A DNA stretch of 64,000 nucleotides from contig JAQGEQ010000010.1 of NCBI GenBank assembly GCA_034620365.1, positions 248,001 to 312,000 on the forward strand, given 5' to 3'. The notes beneath the pieces are model-generated. The model was not told where the DNA came from. It worked only from the letters and a program-made list of their open reading frames with translations, and did not search any database. The position numbers were made by a program, and so were the translations under genes. This stretch comes from Pegea sp. RAD2-039. Lineage: Eukaryota > Chordata > Thaliacea > Salpida > Salpidae. Shown one piece after another: positions 30,101 through 40,571 of this stretch; position 1 is the stretch's first letter, and each line of letters begins with the position of its first letter.

Positions 30101-31209
30101 ATTTTCTCCACTTATAATGTATTTTTCATTTATAACTTGATTATAATGCTATTTGCATTCTTAAAATTTTCTACTTTATTTATGATAAACTGTGGTAATT
30201 AAAACTTTCATTATTTTTTTGCAACCATAATGCTGTTTTTTGCTATAATAGCTGCATAATTTGTCATCTGCACCCATGTAATAAATAAATGAATAAAATA
30301 GCCATTAAGCTAAAAAATTAAAATTAATTTATTAATTAAAATAAATAATAAAGTTTAAAAAAAACTTTATAAAAAAAAGTATTTATCATTTTAATATATG
30401 AAATTGATGGTAATTTTTATTTAAAATTATTAAACAATAAAAAGTGTGACAACAATAACTAACAACAAAGTTATTTATGCTGGTAATGCAATTTTAATAA
30501 TTCATAAGTTGTTAAATAAGAGATGTTAAAAGTTTTTTAATTGTGTCTAAACAATAATTTTTATCAACAATTCATACAATTTTATTTATGCATCATATTT
30601 TGATCAATACTTTCATCTTATGATTAAAAGAGACTATCTAAAGTTCAGATTTATAATATGAAACTAAAATTACCTCCAATAACAGTTTTAATCAAGGAGG
30701 CATGTCCAGGACAGTCCACCAAAGTATATTGTACTTTCTTATATCCTTCTTTTTCTAAATGCTCTAGACATGTGGTAGAAAATGAAGAAAATCCAAGATC
30801 TAAAGTAATTCCTCTTTCTCTAAAATATTCATAAAATTGTATAAGACTTGATCAAAGTTTGAGAAGAATATAATCTTTCAGCTAACATAAGATTATCTAT
30901 TATCAGTTAAAAAGTTTTTTATATTAATTAAATTTTTATCATATTTCTATTAAATAAAAATGTTATTTATTTGACCCAGTAAGTTTTTCACTGAGGTGAT
31001 TATTTCATTACAGTTCAAATTTCTGCAAATTGTATTCCCGAATACTCAAAATTACAATCAGACTTTTTATAACAATATTACCTGCTTTGTGGATTTTTAT
31101 CAAAAGCTGCTGTCGATGAAATTGAGCTTAAAGCTTTGGCAAGAGAAGTTTTTCCACTATCAACATGACCCAGCATTCCTATATTAAAATTCAAAATTTC
31201 TTCCATCAT
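27149..31209 (-). CDS. EEFSEC: Selenocysteine-specific elongation factor (eEFSec/SelB)
   Basis: This GTPase brings Sec-tRNA to UGA codons marked by a SECIS element in selenoprotein mRNAs. Ten exons keep frame and give 560 residues (human about 596): 31209-31082, 30819-30674, 29504-29350, 29297-29151, 29041-28877, 28822-28425, 28207-28094, 27816-27702, 27561-27405 and 27306-27149. GTP motifs are visible in order: GHVDSGKTS (G1), SRERGITLDLGFSSF (G2 region), DCPGH (G3) and NKID (G4). Domain II has SVDHCFSIRGQGTVLTGTVL, and domain III has FDPKLLERGLVC. The SelB-specific domain IV is present, with KKETNIEAFIGLKVEL, FGLSGKTKIYIP and the conserved C-terminal FKRFVYD. The start is ATGATG at 31209; the second ATG at 31206 is equally possible. 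The donor after exon 6 (28425) is the least certain junction. Its presence implies that the organism makes selenoproteins. Confidence 0.95.
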
Positions 31210-31573
31210 TTGCAACAGCGAAATCCAAATTAAAATAATCTAGTTAGATTTCTGTAACTAATTAATAATCAATACCTGCTACCAAAACAAAATTATTGAA
31301 TAAGTTTACTACATAGGGGATTTTATTGGTATTCTTATCAAGTAATTCAAGCAGTTTTATAACTTAATTTTTATAGACCTAATTTTATCTACGGATTTTT
31401 TGTTGTTGTTTAAACCTGAGATTAAAAAAATAATAATCTTATTACTACAAAAAGTAATGTAAGTGTTTTAGATTTTTTACTTTCAGTTCAACATTGCACT
31501 TTAATTTACTGAAACTACAAAGTGTAAATAATAGTGATCAGTATAACAATTATAGTCTAGTTATCATCTAATG

Positions 31574-31628
31574 TTGAATTTCTTGTCTAAAAATCAATAT
31601 TGAATTTCTTGTCTAAAAATCAATATTG
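31574..31628. repeat. Two tandem copies of a 26-base unit
   Basis: A 26-base unit beginning TTGAATTTCTTGTCTAAAAA is repeated twice in tandem without visible change. A further partial copy follows. This is a minor local duplication. Confidence 0.75.
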
Positions 31629-32214
31629 AATTAATTAAGTTTTATCAGTATTAAAAAATATTTTTGTTCAAAAACCAGCAAAAACTTTGGCTTAGTGTTC
31701 TTCTTGTGCAGTGCTTTCTAATTCGAGTTTAACAAGGTTCTTGGTCAATCAACACCACTGTTTTAATTTTCTAGCTTTAAAAGTTTATTCACTCTTCTTA
31801 AAAGTTTCTTCCTTTCATATAACTAAATATATATACAATTTGTAGTTTAGTTCATTACTTATAATTACGCTGAGACGGGATATAATTTTACAAGTTGCAG
31901 TTTGCAACGACTGCTTAAGGTGTTTGTCAGTTAATCAGTTGCAATAAAGATTTTCTATTCTATCATTTTACTGAAATCTGCTTATCACCAATATGAGCCA
32001 AAAGTGCAAATAATCTTGAAAACATTTGCAATAAAGTTAAGATATTTTTCTTTGCAAACTCGACTACAAAAGCTCAATAGATATTTACCTTAAAATTATC
32101 ATTTTAACACAAACTTTCTAGAAATTAAACAAATAAAATTAGAAAGTATGATTGCATTTGCTCATAAAAAATAAGCAAACTATTTCATAAAAGACAAAAA
32201 GAGCCCACTACATT

Positions 32215-32310
32215 TCTACGACACGTGAGCTTGCCAGCTAAGTTGCTAGTATGCCTTTGGTATGCCTCCGAGGACCAATCAACTTGACAGATCGATAAGG
32301 CGGGAAAATT
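32215..32310. promoter_or_regulatory. Promoter-like island with CACGTG, CCAAT and E2F-like motifs
   Basis: In a less AT-rich stretch, CACGTG (an E-box), CCAATCA (a CCAAT-box core), ATCGATAAGG (resembling a DRE-type core) and GGCGGGAAAA (an E2F-type core) occur within about 80 bases. This lies roughly 1 kb upstream of the EEFSEC start codon and could be its promoter or that of an unseen transcript. The motifs are seen in the sequence; function is inferred. Confidence 0.3.
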
Positions 32311-33280
32311 TGTTGTATTTTCAACAGTATTTTTCAAAGTCACATATCTTTAATGAAAACAAATACTGTGTCATATAAATCGTCATCCAGTTTATTCTTC
32401 CCTTGTTAAGGAGTAACTTATCGATAAAAGACACATATTAATATCAATTCTTTTAATTCGATTTACTATAAGGCTTACAGCCTTTGAGAATAATGACATA
32501 TCTTAATAATTAGCAATAAATCTTTCTTGGTGCAATATTCAATGATACTTTATCGCTCAATAAATATTATTTTCTTCACGACTTTGACGATTCTTTGATT
32601 GGGCACCATCATGGAAGACCGGCTATCAATAACAACTACAAGCAGTTTTGATTGGATTCTTAAGGGAATATTGTGAAATCTATGTAATACCTATTACATG
32701 AGAAGTTTTTCACAAACCCTAAAATCTTGCATGAATCTGTTTAACAAACAACTAATTGCTACCCATTTGTAAGGTGTTAGAAGTAATGAACGAAAAAATA
32801 GTTTACCTTTTTTTAAGTTTTATGAAAATGGTCAGTTTTGTTGCTATATATGTACAATGCAACGTGTTACCGTGCCATTACTAAGTTTAAGAATTTAGCT
32901 TTAAGCTAATTTTTTGGTATATCACTCTTGCTAACATAACAATAGCTTTGTTATCTGAATACGGTTTTATATTTTGACAAGTCAACGACTAACGTTGTAG
33001 ATGATTACTTGTTGATTCATTACACTTTAACATGCTAAGATGCTATGATACCATGCTAGATCAGGAGCCAAATTAGAATATATCTTATAAAAATCAACTT
33101 AAAACTAATATTTTGCAAGAATTGAATTCAATATAAAAAACCGATGTCACAAAAAGCACTTGATCAAGTAAACTGCTTTTATAAACTAATAGCACAAAAC
33201 TTTCAAGTTATTTTACGGAAAATTATCATCTTGAGTAGGATAAAGCATTTTTAAAGATTTGTTCACTATTTATTTATTAC

Positions 33281-33671
33281 ATGGCTGCAAACAATAAATT
33301 ATATGCTCTTATGGCAAATACAGGACGATATAATTATGGAGAAATAATAAAATATCAAACAAAAAAGGTCAAAAATATCACCGTTCAAGATAAGCAGTCT
33401 AGAAAAAAATAGAAACACTACAAAGGGTGAATTTATGCAAAGTATAAAACAGAAGATACAAAATAAGATCAAAACGTGGATAAAATAGCAGCATTAAGTA
33501 TCATTTTTCAACAAACCTAGTTAATTTATGCTCCTTTAACATAACTTCAAAAGAGGTAACAGGTTTTGCAGTATCGATGAAGTTAGGAAGAAAATTATAA
33601 GCTGTGGTTATCCCATTAAAAACGCTGTTAGCTCACTGGATGTTATTAACGTTATTAGTTGGGTTGAATAA
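33281..33671 (+). repeat. Unclassified interspersed repeat, copy A
   Basis: About 390 bases match a second copy at 55461-55841 in the same orientation, with many substitutions and small indels. Shared landmarks include TATCACCGTTCAA (TACCACCGTTCAA in copy B), GAAACACTACAAAG (GGAACACTACAAAG in copy B) and a 3' part ending in TTAGTTGGGTTGA (TTAATTGGGCTGA in copy B). The repeat has short protein-like stretches but no domain I recognise. The divergence indicates an old family. I do not assign a class. Confidence 0.65.
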
Positions 33672-34995
33672 AACTTACTAACTTTTGTTAGGTTAGTTTT
33701 AAATTATTCTATTTAAATAATGTTATAGTGTATGCTCTATGGAATACCACTTACAAGAATTAATTGTTTTGTCTGTTTACTGTTTTTTGTGATATGCATT
33801 CATTCAAGAAAGATGCTAATCCAGCTATCACTGTGGAGTATGCTCAGATATGGCATCAATGATAAGAAATTAACATGAATAGTACATGCTCTGTGAAACA
33901 TGCAGTCATTTCAACTGCTGCCTGATACATACCTATACTTGGCATTCTGTGTAAGCTAAACAATGCCAAAAAAAATGTCATTTGTCTTTTCTGATCTTCT
34001 CATATATTTATGTAAAGACTGTAAAATTCTCATTAAACCTTTACTAAGAAAGTAGCTCTGTTTTGCCAAGCACCAAGATACATGTTCAAATTAAAGGCTT
34101 AATTAAAAAGGATGATTTTTTTTAAATGAGATTCAAGCTCAGAAGCTCTCATATGACCAAAAAACTTGAAAATTCAAACTGAAAAATTTAATCAAATTTC
34201 TTCAATAAGGAATAACTTCATCACAGGACACTATCTTCTAACACCATCTCAACTATGGAATCCCAAGCTTAAATTTCTGTAAACAGCTCCAAATCTCTGA
34301 ACGTATGGATCTTGGACATCCCTTAGTCTAAAACAGATGATCCAGTTCTCAATACAAAGTAAGATTTTTAAACTTTTCTAAAGTCGGCAGTTCTAATTGT
34401 GCTTAATTTTTATAATTCTATTTAGTTGACCATGTTCGGTAAAAAGCTGTTAAAAGTTCACTTATTCCTGTTACATAAACAAAATAAATTGTTAATGGTT
34501 CCTTTGTCAAGTTTCAGACTTTTCTTTTTAACCCCCCTCCCCCCAGCTTCTCTGGGGTCGATACTAACATTTCTAACCACCTATCTTGCAAAGTTTGACA
34601 ATTAACTATTGCAACATCAGATCGATAGTAAAAGATACATTTCCGGCTATCTTCACTCATACCAAACTGGCCTATTGTTCCTAACTAAGTTCTGAATATC
34701 TGGTAAACTCTCGAACTCATTAGTATATACTCCTGTATATGAAATCATTAGACATAATCGATGGAAGTAAGAAGAGGTTGTGTCTGCTTATTTTATCAAA
34801 TAGACTTAAAAGTTTAACAGATCCATATAAATTTAGATTATTCATTATTTTTACAAATAGTTTTGAAATTATTTATGTCGGTCTTTTTAACTTGAAATCA
34901 TAAGTCAGATTCTGTTGTATTTATATCCTTCCCAGATGTTTTTATTTATTCATTATAACAAATGCGAAAAAGGCTGCCTGCTATATTGCAAAGAT
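33672..34995. other. Intergenic, possible old repeat debris
   Basis: No gene is seen. The stretch has patchy base composition, including a C-rich run of about 14 bases near 34532-34545, suggesting old inserted DNA. Nothing is identifiable. Confidence 0.35.
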
Positions 34996-35121
34996 ATGTG
35001 TTAGCGAGAGGTGCTCTTTTTAGGCACTCAATTTGCATTTATTGTAATAAATAATTCATCAAGTAATAAAATCACGTACATTCATTTTAATTTTATTTTA
35101 TTGATATCGAATTAAGTAGTA
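34996..35121 (+). repeat. Divergent LINE 3' tail (first of three)
   Basis: It begins ATATGTGTTAGCGAGAGGTG and continues through a GTGC...GCAC hairpin-like segment into an A/T-rich end near AATAAATAA. The same tail recurs near 35981 and 37156, and a diverged form ends the LINE near 42655. This copy differs from the other two at several places and so is the oldest of the set. Confidence 0.7.
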
Positions 35122-36122
35122 AATTTTGTTTTCACTAATGTTGTAAAAGATAATTCTTTTAGCGTTAAAAGCTCCTCAGGCTGTTATAAAAATAGAACAT
35201 CAAAATATGCTGTTTCATCGGAAGAGAAACTAAATAAAACTTGTTTAACTGGTTAAAAACGAATTTTACTTTCTGCTGATGTCAATATAAAAAGACATTT
35301 TTGTAAGAAAGTTCTAAATGACGCAACAAGTTCCTTTTTTGATATGTGTTCGGTTTTATTTCAGGTTGTAACTTCATACTCAATTATTTGAAAATATATC
35401 TTTGAATTTTTTCAAAAGATTAGATATTCAACAACTTATGATCTATATATTTTTTAATTATTTAAAAATCTATGAAAACCACTCAATAAAAATTTCAGCA
35501 TACTTTACTTTATAATAATGACTACTAATTCTACAGAGGAAAATTTCAATAAACTTACATCTAAGGGTTATCAAAAAAGTGAATCTATATTTTCTAAATC
35601 AAAATAAATCTAAGATATTGGAAAGCACATACATTTACCCGTTAGTCTTACTCCCATAATATATCAACTCAGGAGGCACACTACACCTTCATAAGCCCAT
35701 ATCACCTGGTACTTTAATTAGAGAAATTGTTTTCTTAAACCAAATTGTTAATACTTGGAGCGAACTGCCATCAGACATTGTCAAAATCTAGTGTTGTTTA
35801 AGCTGAAACTGAGCCGTATTAATATTGTTACAATTGTCATTTCTAAACTTTATATCTTTTTTTCGTAATATTAACATTCTATGTACTATATACCGTTATA
35901 TTGTACAAACACTCCTGAACTACTATGGATTACATCATATTTTCTACATACCTCTATTTCAATTATATTAACTGTGAAAATATGTGTTAGCGAGAGGTGC
36001 TCTTTTTAGGCACTCAATCTGCATTTATTGAAATTAATAATTTATTAAGTAATAAAACCACGTACATTCATTTTATTGTTTAAATAATTTAAACAGATTA
36101 AGACTTTATAACTATTTGAGAT
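35122..36122 (+). mobile_element. LINE 3'-end unit, copy 1 of a near-identical pair
   Basis: This 1,001-base unit is repeated at 36297-37297 with a constant offset of 1,175, no indel and only four differences that I could find, all transitions. Near 35700-35795 the plus strand encodes REIVFLNQIVNTWSELPSDI, the pattern typical of the C-terminus of a CR1/L2/jockey-type reverse transcriptase ORF. Flanking frames are interrupted, so this is a decayed 3' fragment. The unit ends in the tail motif GTGTTAGCGAGAGGTGCTCT and an A/T-rich end. Confidence 0.85.
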
Positions 36123-36296
36123 CAAAACTTTAAGCTAGAGTTTAGGGAATAACTTGGATCGGCACTCTGAGTGTATTACCTTATAACTAAGTGATCTCAT
36201 AAATTTATACGTTAAAAGTCATGTTTAACATTACAGTACATTAAAAAACCTAAGTATTTATTTAAAACATAAATGTTGATACCAAATTAGGTATTT
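36123..36296. other. Spacer between the two LINE-tail units
   Basis: These 174 bases separate the duplicated units. Both ends weakly echo the outer flanks: AGCTAGAGT occurs just after both units, and a GATA...AAATTA stretch precedes both. This suggests that the duplication involved older copies of a longer repeat. Confidence 0.5.
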
Positions 36297-37297
36297 AATT
36301 TTGTTTTCACTAATATTGTAAAAGATAATTCTTTTAGCGTTAAAAGCTCCTCAGGCTGTTATAAAAATAGAACATCAAAATATGCTGTTTCATCGGAAGA
36401 GAAACTAAATAAAACTTGTTTAACTGGTTAAAAACGAATTTTACTTTCTGCTGATGTCAATATAAAAAGACATTTTTGTAAGAAAGTTCTAAATGACGCA
36501 ACAAGTTCCTTTTTTGATATGTGTTCGGTTTTATTTCAGGTTGTAACTTCATACTCAATTATTTGAAAATATATCTTTGAATTTTTTCAAAAGATTAGAT
36601 ATTCAACAACTTATGATCTATATATTTTTTAATTATTTAAAAATCTATGAAAACCACTCAATAAAAATTTCAGCATACTTTACTTTATAATAATGACTAC
36701 TAGTTCTACAGAGGAAAATTTCAATAAACTTACATCTAAGGGTTATCAAAAAAGTGAATCTATATTTTCTAAATCAAAATAAATCTAAGATATTGGAAAG
36801 CACATACATTTACCCGTTAGTCTTACTCCCATAATATATCAACTCAGGAGGCACACTACACCTTCATAAGCCCATATCACCTGGTACTTTAATTAGAGAA
36901 ATTGTTTTCTTAAACCAAATTGTTAATACTTGGAGCGAACTGCCATCAGACATTGTCAAAATCTAGTGTTGTTTAAGCTGAAACTGAGCCGTATTAATAT
37001 TGTTACAATTGTCATTTCTAAACTTTATATCTTTTTTTCGTAATATTAACGTTCTATGTACTATATACCGTTATATTGTACAAACACTCCTGAACTACTA
37101 TGGATTACATCATATTTTCTACATACCTCTATTTCAATTATATTAACTGTGAAAATATGTGTTAGCGAGAGGTGCTCTTTTTAGGCACTCAATCTGCATT
37201 TATTGAAATTAATAATTTATTAAGTAATAAAACCACGTACATTCATTTTATTGTTTAAATAATTTAAACAGATTAAAACTTTATAACTATTTGAGAT
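36297..37297 (+). mobile_element. LINE 3'-end unit, copy 2 of a near-identical pair
   Basis: Same content as the unit at 35122-36122, including the LINE C-terminal coding remnant (about 36875-36970) and the 3' tail near 37156. The near identity points to a recent segmental duplication or conversion, because the coding remnant was already interrupted in both copies. It ends about 200 bases before the transferrin start codon. Confidence 0.85.
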
Positions 37298-37505
37298 TTT
37301 ACAGCTAGAGTGTAAAAGGTTTTTGTTTGATTAGTTAAAAATTGAAAAATTTAGTTTCTTTAGTTGAGAAATGAAATTTTTAAGTTATGAAATATTATTT
37401 ATGTGGCAAAAAAACATCGCCTTAAGGGAAAAATTTAATATAAAACAATGATTTATTTTTCTTATGTATCAAATCTTATTTGAATAAGCTGGTAGAAACA
37501 AGAAA

Positions 37506-39245
37506 ATGATCAAAAAACTTCTACTGTTCAGTGTGCTTGCTGTTTTTGGTAAAACTGTTCTCTGAATTTAGCTTTAGAGTTTGTTAACTTTAGGTTTGTC
37601 CTTATCTACTTATAAAAACTTTGTTTCAATTTATTTTAGGTTTCAACTCAGTTATTGGAAAATATAAATGGTGTTGCAAATCTGAAGCAGAAAAAACGCG
37701 ATGTGATGATCTTGCTGGAGGAACTATCTTTGATTTCGACTGTATTCGAACAACAAGTACTGCGGCATGTCTTCAACAAATTGAAGTAAAACTGTTTTCT
37801 AATTGTCAGTTTGCATTAAGAAAGATTTTAGCATATAAAAAATATTTAAGTCGTTTTAAAAAAATTATTTTTTCAATTATTAAAAGAGTTTAAATGTTTA
37901 GTTTTGATTTACAGTCAGGTTTTGCCGATGTAATGACTTTAGACGCCGGGGATATATTTGCTTATCGAGACATTATTTCTGTTATTGGTGCAGAAAATAT
38001 TGGTTTGTCTGGTAAGTGATAGATATTATTAGATGTATTTAAAAGTAAAAAGACATTTTAGAAATTGCAGCTCGAAAAGTTTATTAATTTTTACAGATGC
38101 AAACTACTATGCAGTTGCAGCAGTGTTAGCTGAGACTAGTTCTGACGTAAGTATAGCAAACAACAATACGAAAAAAACATGTCACACAGGCATTGGTAAA
38201 ACTGCTGGATGGGTTATGCCTATGGGATATTTTAGCAAAGAAAATATAGATCTTGGTAAATTGATCATTTTATGTTCATGGTTTTATCTTACAATGATCA
38301 ATAATCACAAACAACTCATTTTGTTTACAACTTTTTGTTTTAGGCTCTATTCAAAGCGCATGTGCACCAGGAGCCGATATAGAAAAATATAGCTCTCTAT
38401 TACCATCTGGCGATAGTAGTGATAAATGGTGCCTCTTGTGTCAAGGTAATGATAAAGGTAACTATAAATGTGATCGAAACAACAATGAAGAATTTTATGG
38501 ATATGATGGGGCACTCAAGTAAGATTCTCTTGGTATAATTTATGATAGTTGTCAGTTAAGTAGTAAATATTACCTTAAAACTAACTACACTTATTGTACT
38601 TTATAGATGTATCGATAGATACTTCGGGCAAATTGCATTCATTAAACACACAACCATACCTGTTGACGATTATGACAAATTTAAAATATTTTGTCAAAAT
38701 GGAACCAGGTACAAAGTCATTCAACATTTAATTACATAATGCCAATAATAAACACTTTAATTTATATTTGTCTTCAAAAACTATTAAACACTTTTTCATT
38801 TTCTTCTATTTTGCCTGTAGCAAAGTTTTCGCTTTCTGATTAAACACAAATTTATTCAGAGTTTCTCCGGCTGAATGGGAAGAATGTAACTTGGGTCGTG
38901 TTCCTTCTCATGGTGTTGTTACCTTTAAAGAAAAATCAGATATAACTAAAAATGCTATATTCAAAAAACTTGATGATTATTGGGTAAGATATGTTGAATG
39001 TATATTGCAGTGAAATTAATCTTGCAGATTATTTGTTGATTTGTTCTATTTTGATACAAATTATTTTAAACTTTATTTTACAATTTTAGACATCAAAGAG
39101 CAAAATAGCGTTTGATAACAAAAATAACCTCCTGTGGAGTAGAAACGTTAAATCATTTCAAAAGGTTACAAAATCAGTAGAAGACTTTTTGGGCACCGAA
39201 TACTTTTGTGCAGTTAGTAAATTGCATAATATATCTTGTACATAA
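37506..39245 (+). CDS. Secreted single-lobe transferrin
   Basis: Eight exons (37506-37548, 37640-37785, 37915-38011, 38097-38255, 38344-38518, 38607-38708, 38860-38983, 39090-39245) keep frame and give 333 residues. A short signal peptide (MIKKLLLFSVLAVFG) precedes one transferrin lobe. Family landmarks appear in order: KWCCKSEAEKTRC, VMTLDAGDIFAY (Asp ligand), YYAVAAV (Tyr ligand), CHTGIGKTAGW (anion-binding Thr; the usual Arg is Lys), YGYDGALKC (Tyr ligand), FIKHTTI and GRVPSHGVV (His ligand). All four iron ligands of a canonical lobe are therefore present. It lacks a second lobe and a visible GPI or transmembrane tail, so it should be a soluble extracellular iron-binding protein of about half the usual transferrin length. 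Most animal transferrins are bilobal; monolobal ones are known, for example from ascidians. Confidence 0.93.
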
Positions 39246-40571
39246 TACATCTTGTTAGATTTGAAGTTGGCAACAATTTACAATCGTCAATCACAATTCA
39301 CCAAATAATTAATCTAATTTAAAGGTTCATTGAATAAAACTATTACTCATTGAAATATTTGTGTTAACTAAATTAGAGTTTTAGTTATTCATTATCAGTT
39401 GTAAAGTTCTTTACGAGAAAGTATGAAAGAAATAATCGATTGGTATGCAAACAGTACATCAATAATTTAATCAACCTCAGAATGATGTCATATTAAAAAG
39501 TTGAATAAAATAAAAAATTAAGAAAATAAGTGAAAAAAGGTTTTGTCATAGAACTACAAGATAAATAATTTGTCTGTGATATGACTAACGATACAGTTCC
39601 TTCAATTTTTTTATTTGTAAAAGTGTTTTAAAGAACGGCAATTAACAAATTTTCTGAATCATGAGATTGCTTTGTGATTTAATCTTATCAAATAGTTTTT
39701 TTTTTGTGACAATTAATAGAAAAAGGTCTATTTTGTTTAATGAAATACTTATTCTAGTATATCACAAATTTTTGAGTTTCATCTTTTCAAAATACTCTTT
39801 TAGAGAAATGGACAGTAGTCTGAAAAATATTTTTTGGTATTACTATTTTAGAATTTGAATAAAAAAATATAAAACACTATTGAAACAACTTTCATATTTT
39901 TACCGGAAGGTATAGTCTGTGACGCATTAGCAGCAACAAGATTGCACCGAAAACTCTTTTTATTTTATTTGATGTTTTTTACATTAAAATCGTTTGAGCC
40001 TAATGAAGAACTACATCAAATATTCCAAACTTCTGTTTGTCAATACTTAAAAAGTGCAAGTTAGGTTTTGGTAATGGTTTCGTTGATTTAAAATTGTTTA
40101 ATAAAATTATGATAAAATGAGCTGAGCTTAACGGGAGCTTTCAACCTATATCGCTGATATTGCTAATCAAAGTTCTTATCAGGCTATTTGATGAGCACAA
40201 ACCTCTTGTAATCAAACACAAAACAAATAGGAAGAAATTTTTACTATGATAAATTTTGTTTACAAGCTTAGAATAAATACATAATATTTATAATCAGCTT
40301 AGCTAGTTTTAGCTACTTTTGGCGAATTTATTTTTAAAAAAGAACTGATGAAGCAAGTTATCATATACTGCTGCATGCATTATATTTGAATAAGGTTTTC
40401 AGGTTATAGGTTATATTTTATTGAAAAGTGCTTATAAGTTGTGATCAAATTATTTTTATTCAGTGATTTCTATACTACTTGATTTGTATACTTGTGATAA
40501 ATTATTCCATCTGGGTAATAAATAGATTCAAACATTTTTGGTTTGGTTAAACTAAAAATCTTTCATGAAAA
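39246..40571. other. Intergenic; contains transferrin poly(A) signal
   Basis: AATAAA at 39333-39338 lies 88 bases after the transferrin stop and probably ends its transcript. The rest is AT-rich with no recognisable gene. Confidence 0.5.

Larger units (their letters stand above)
31210..33280. other. Intergenic region upstream of EEFSEC
   Basis: No gene is seen. It contains a short direct repeat at 31574-31628 and a promoter-like island at about 32215-32310, both listed separately. Confidence 0.5.
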
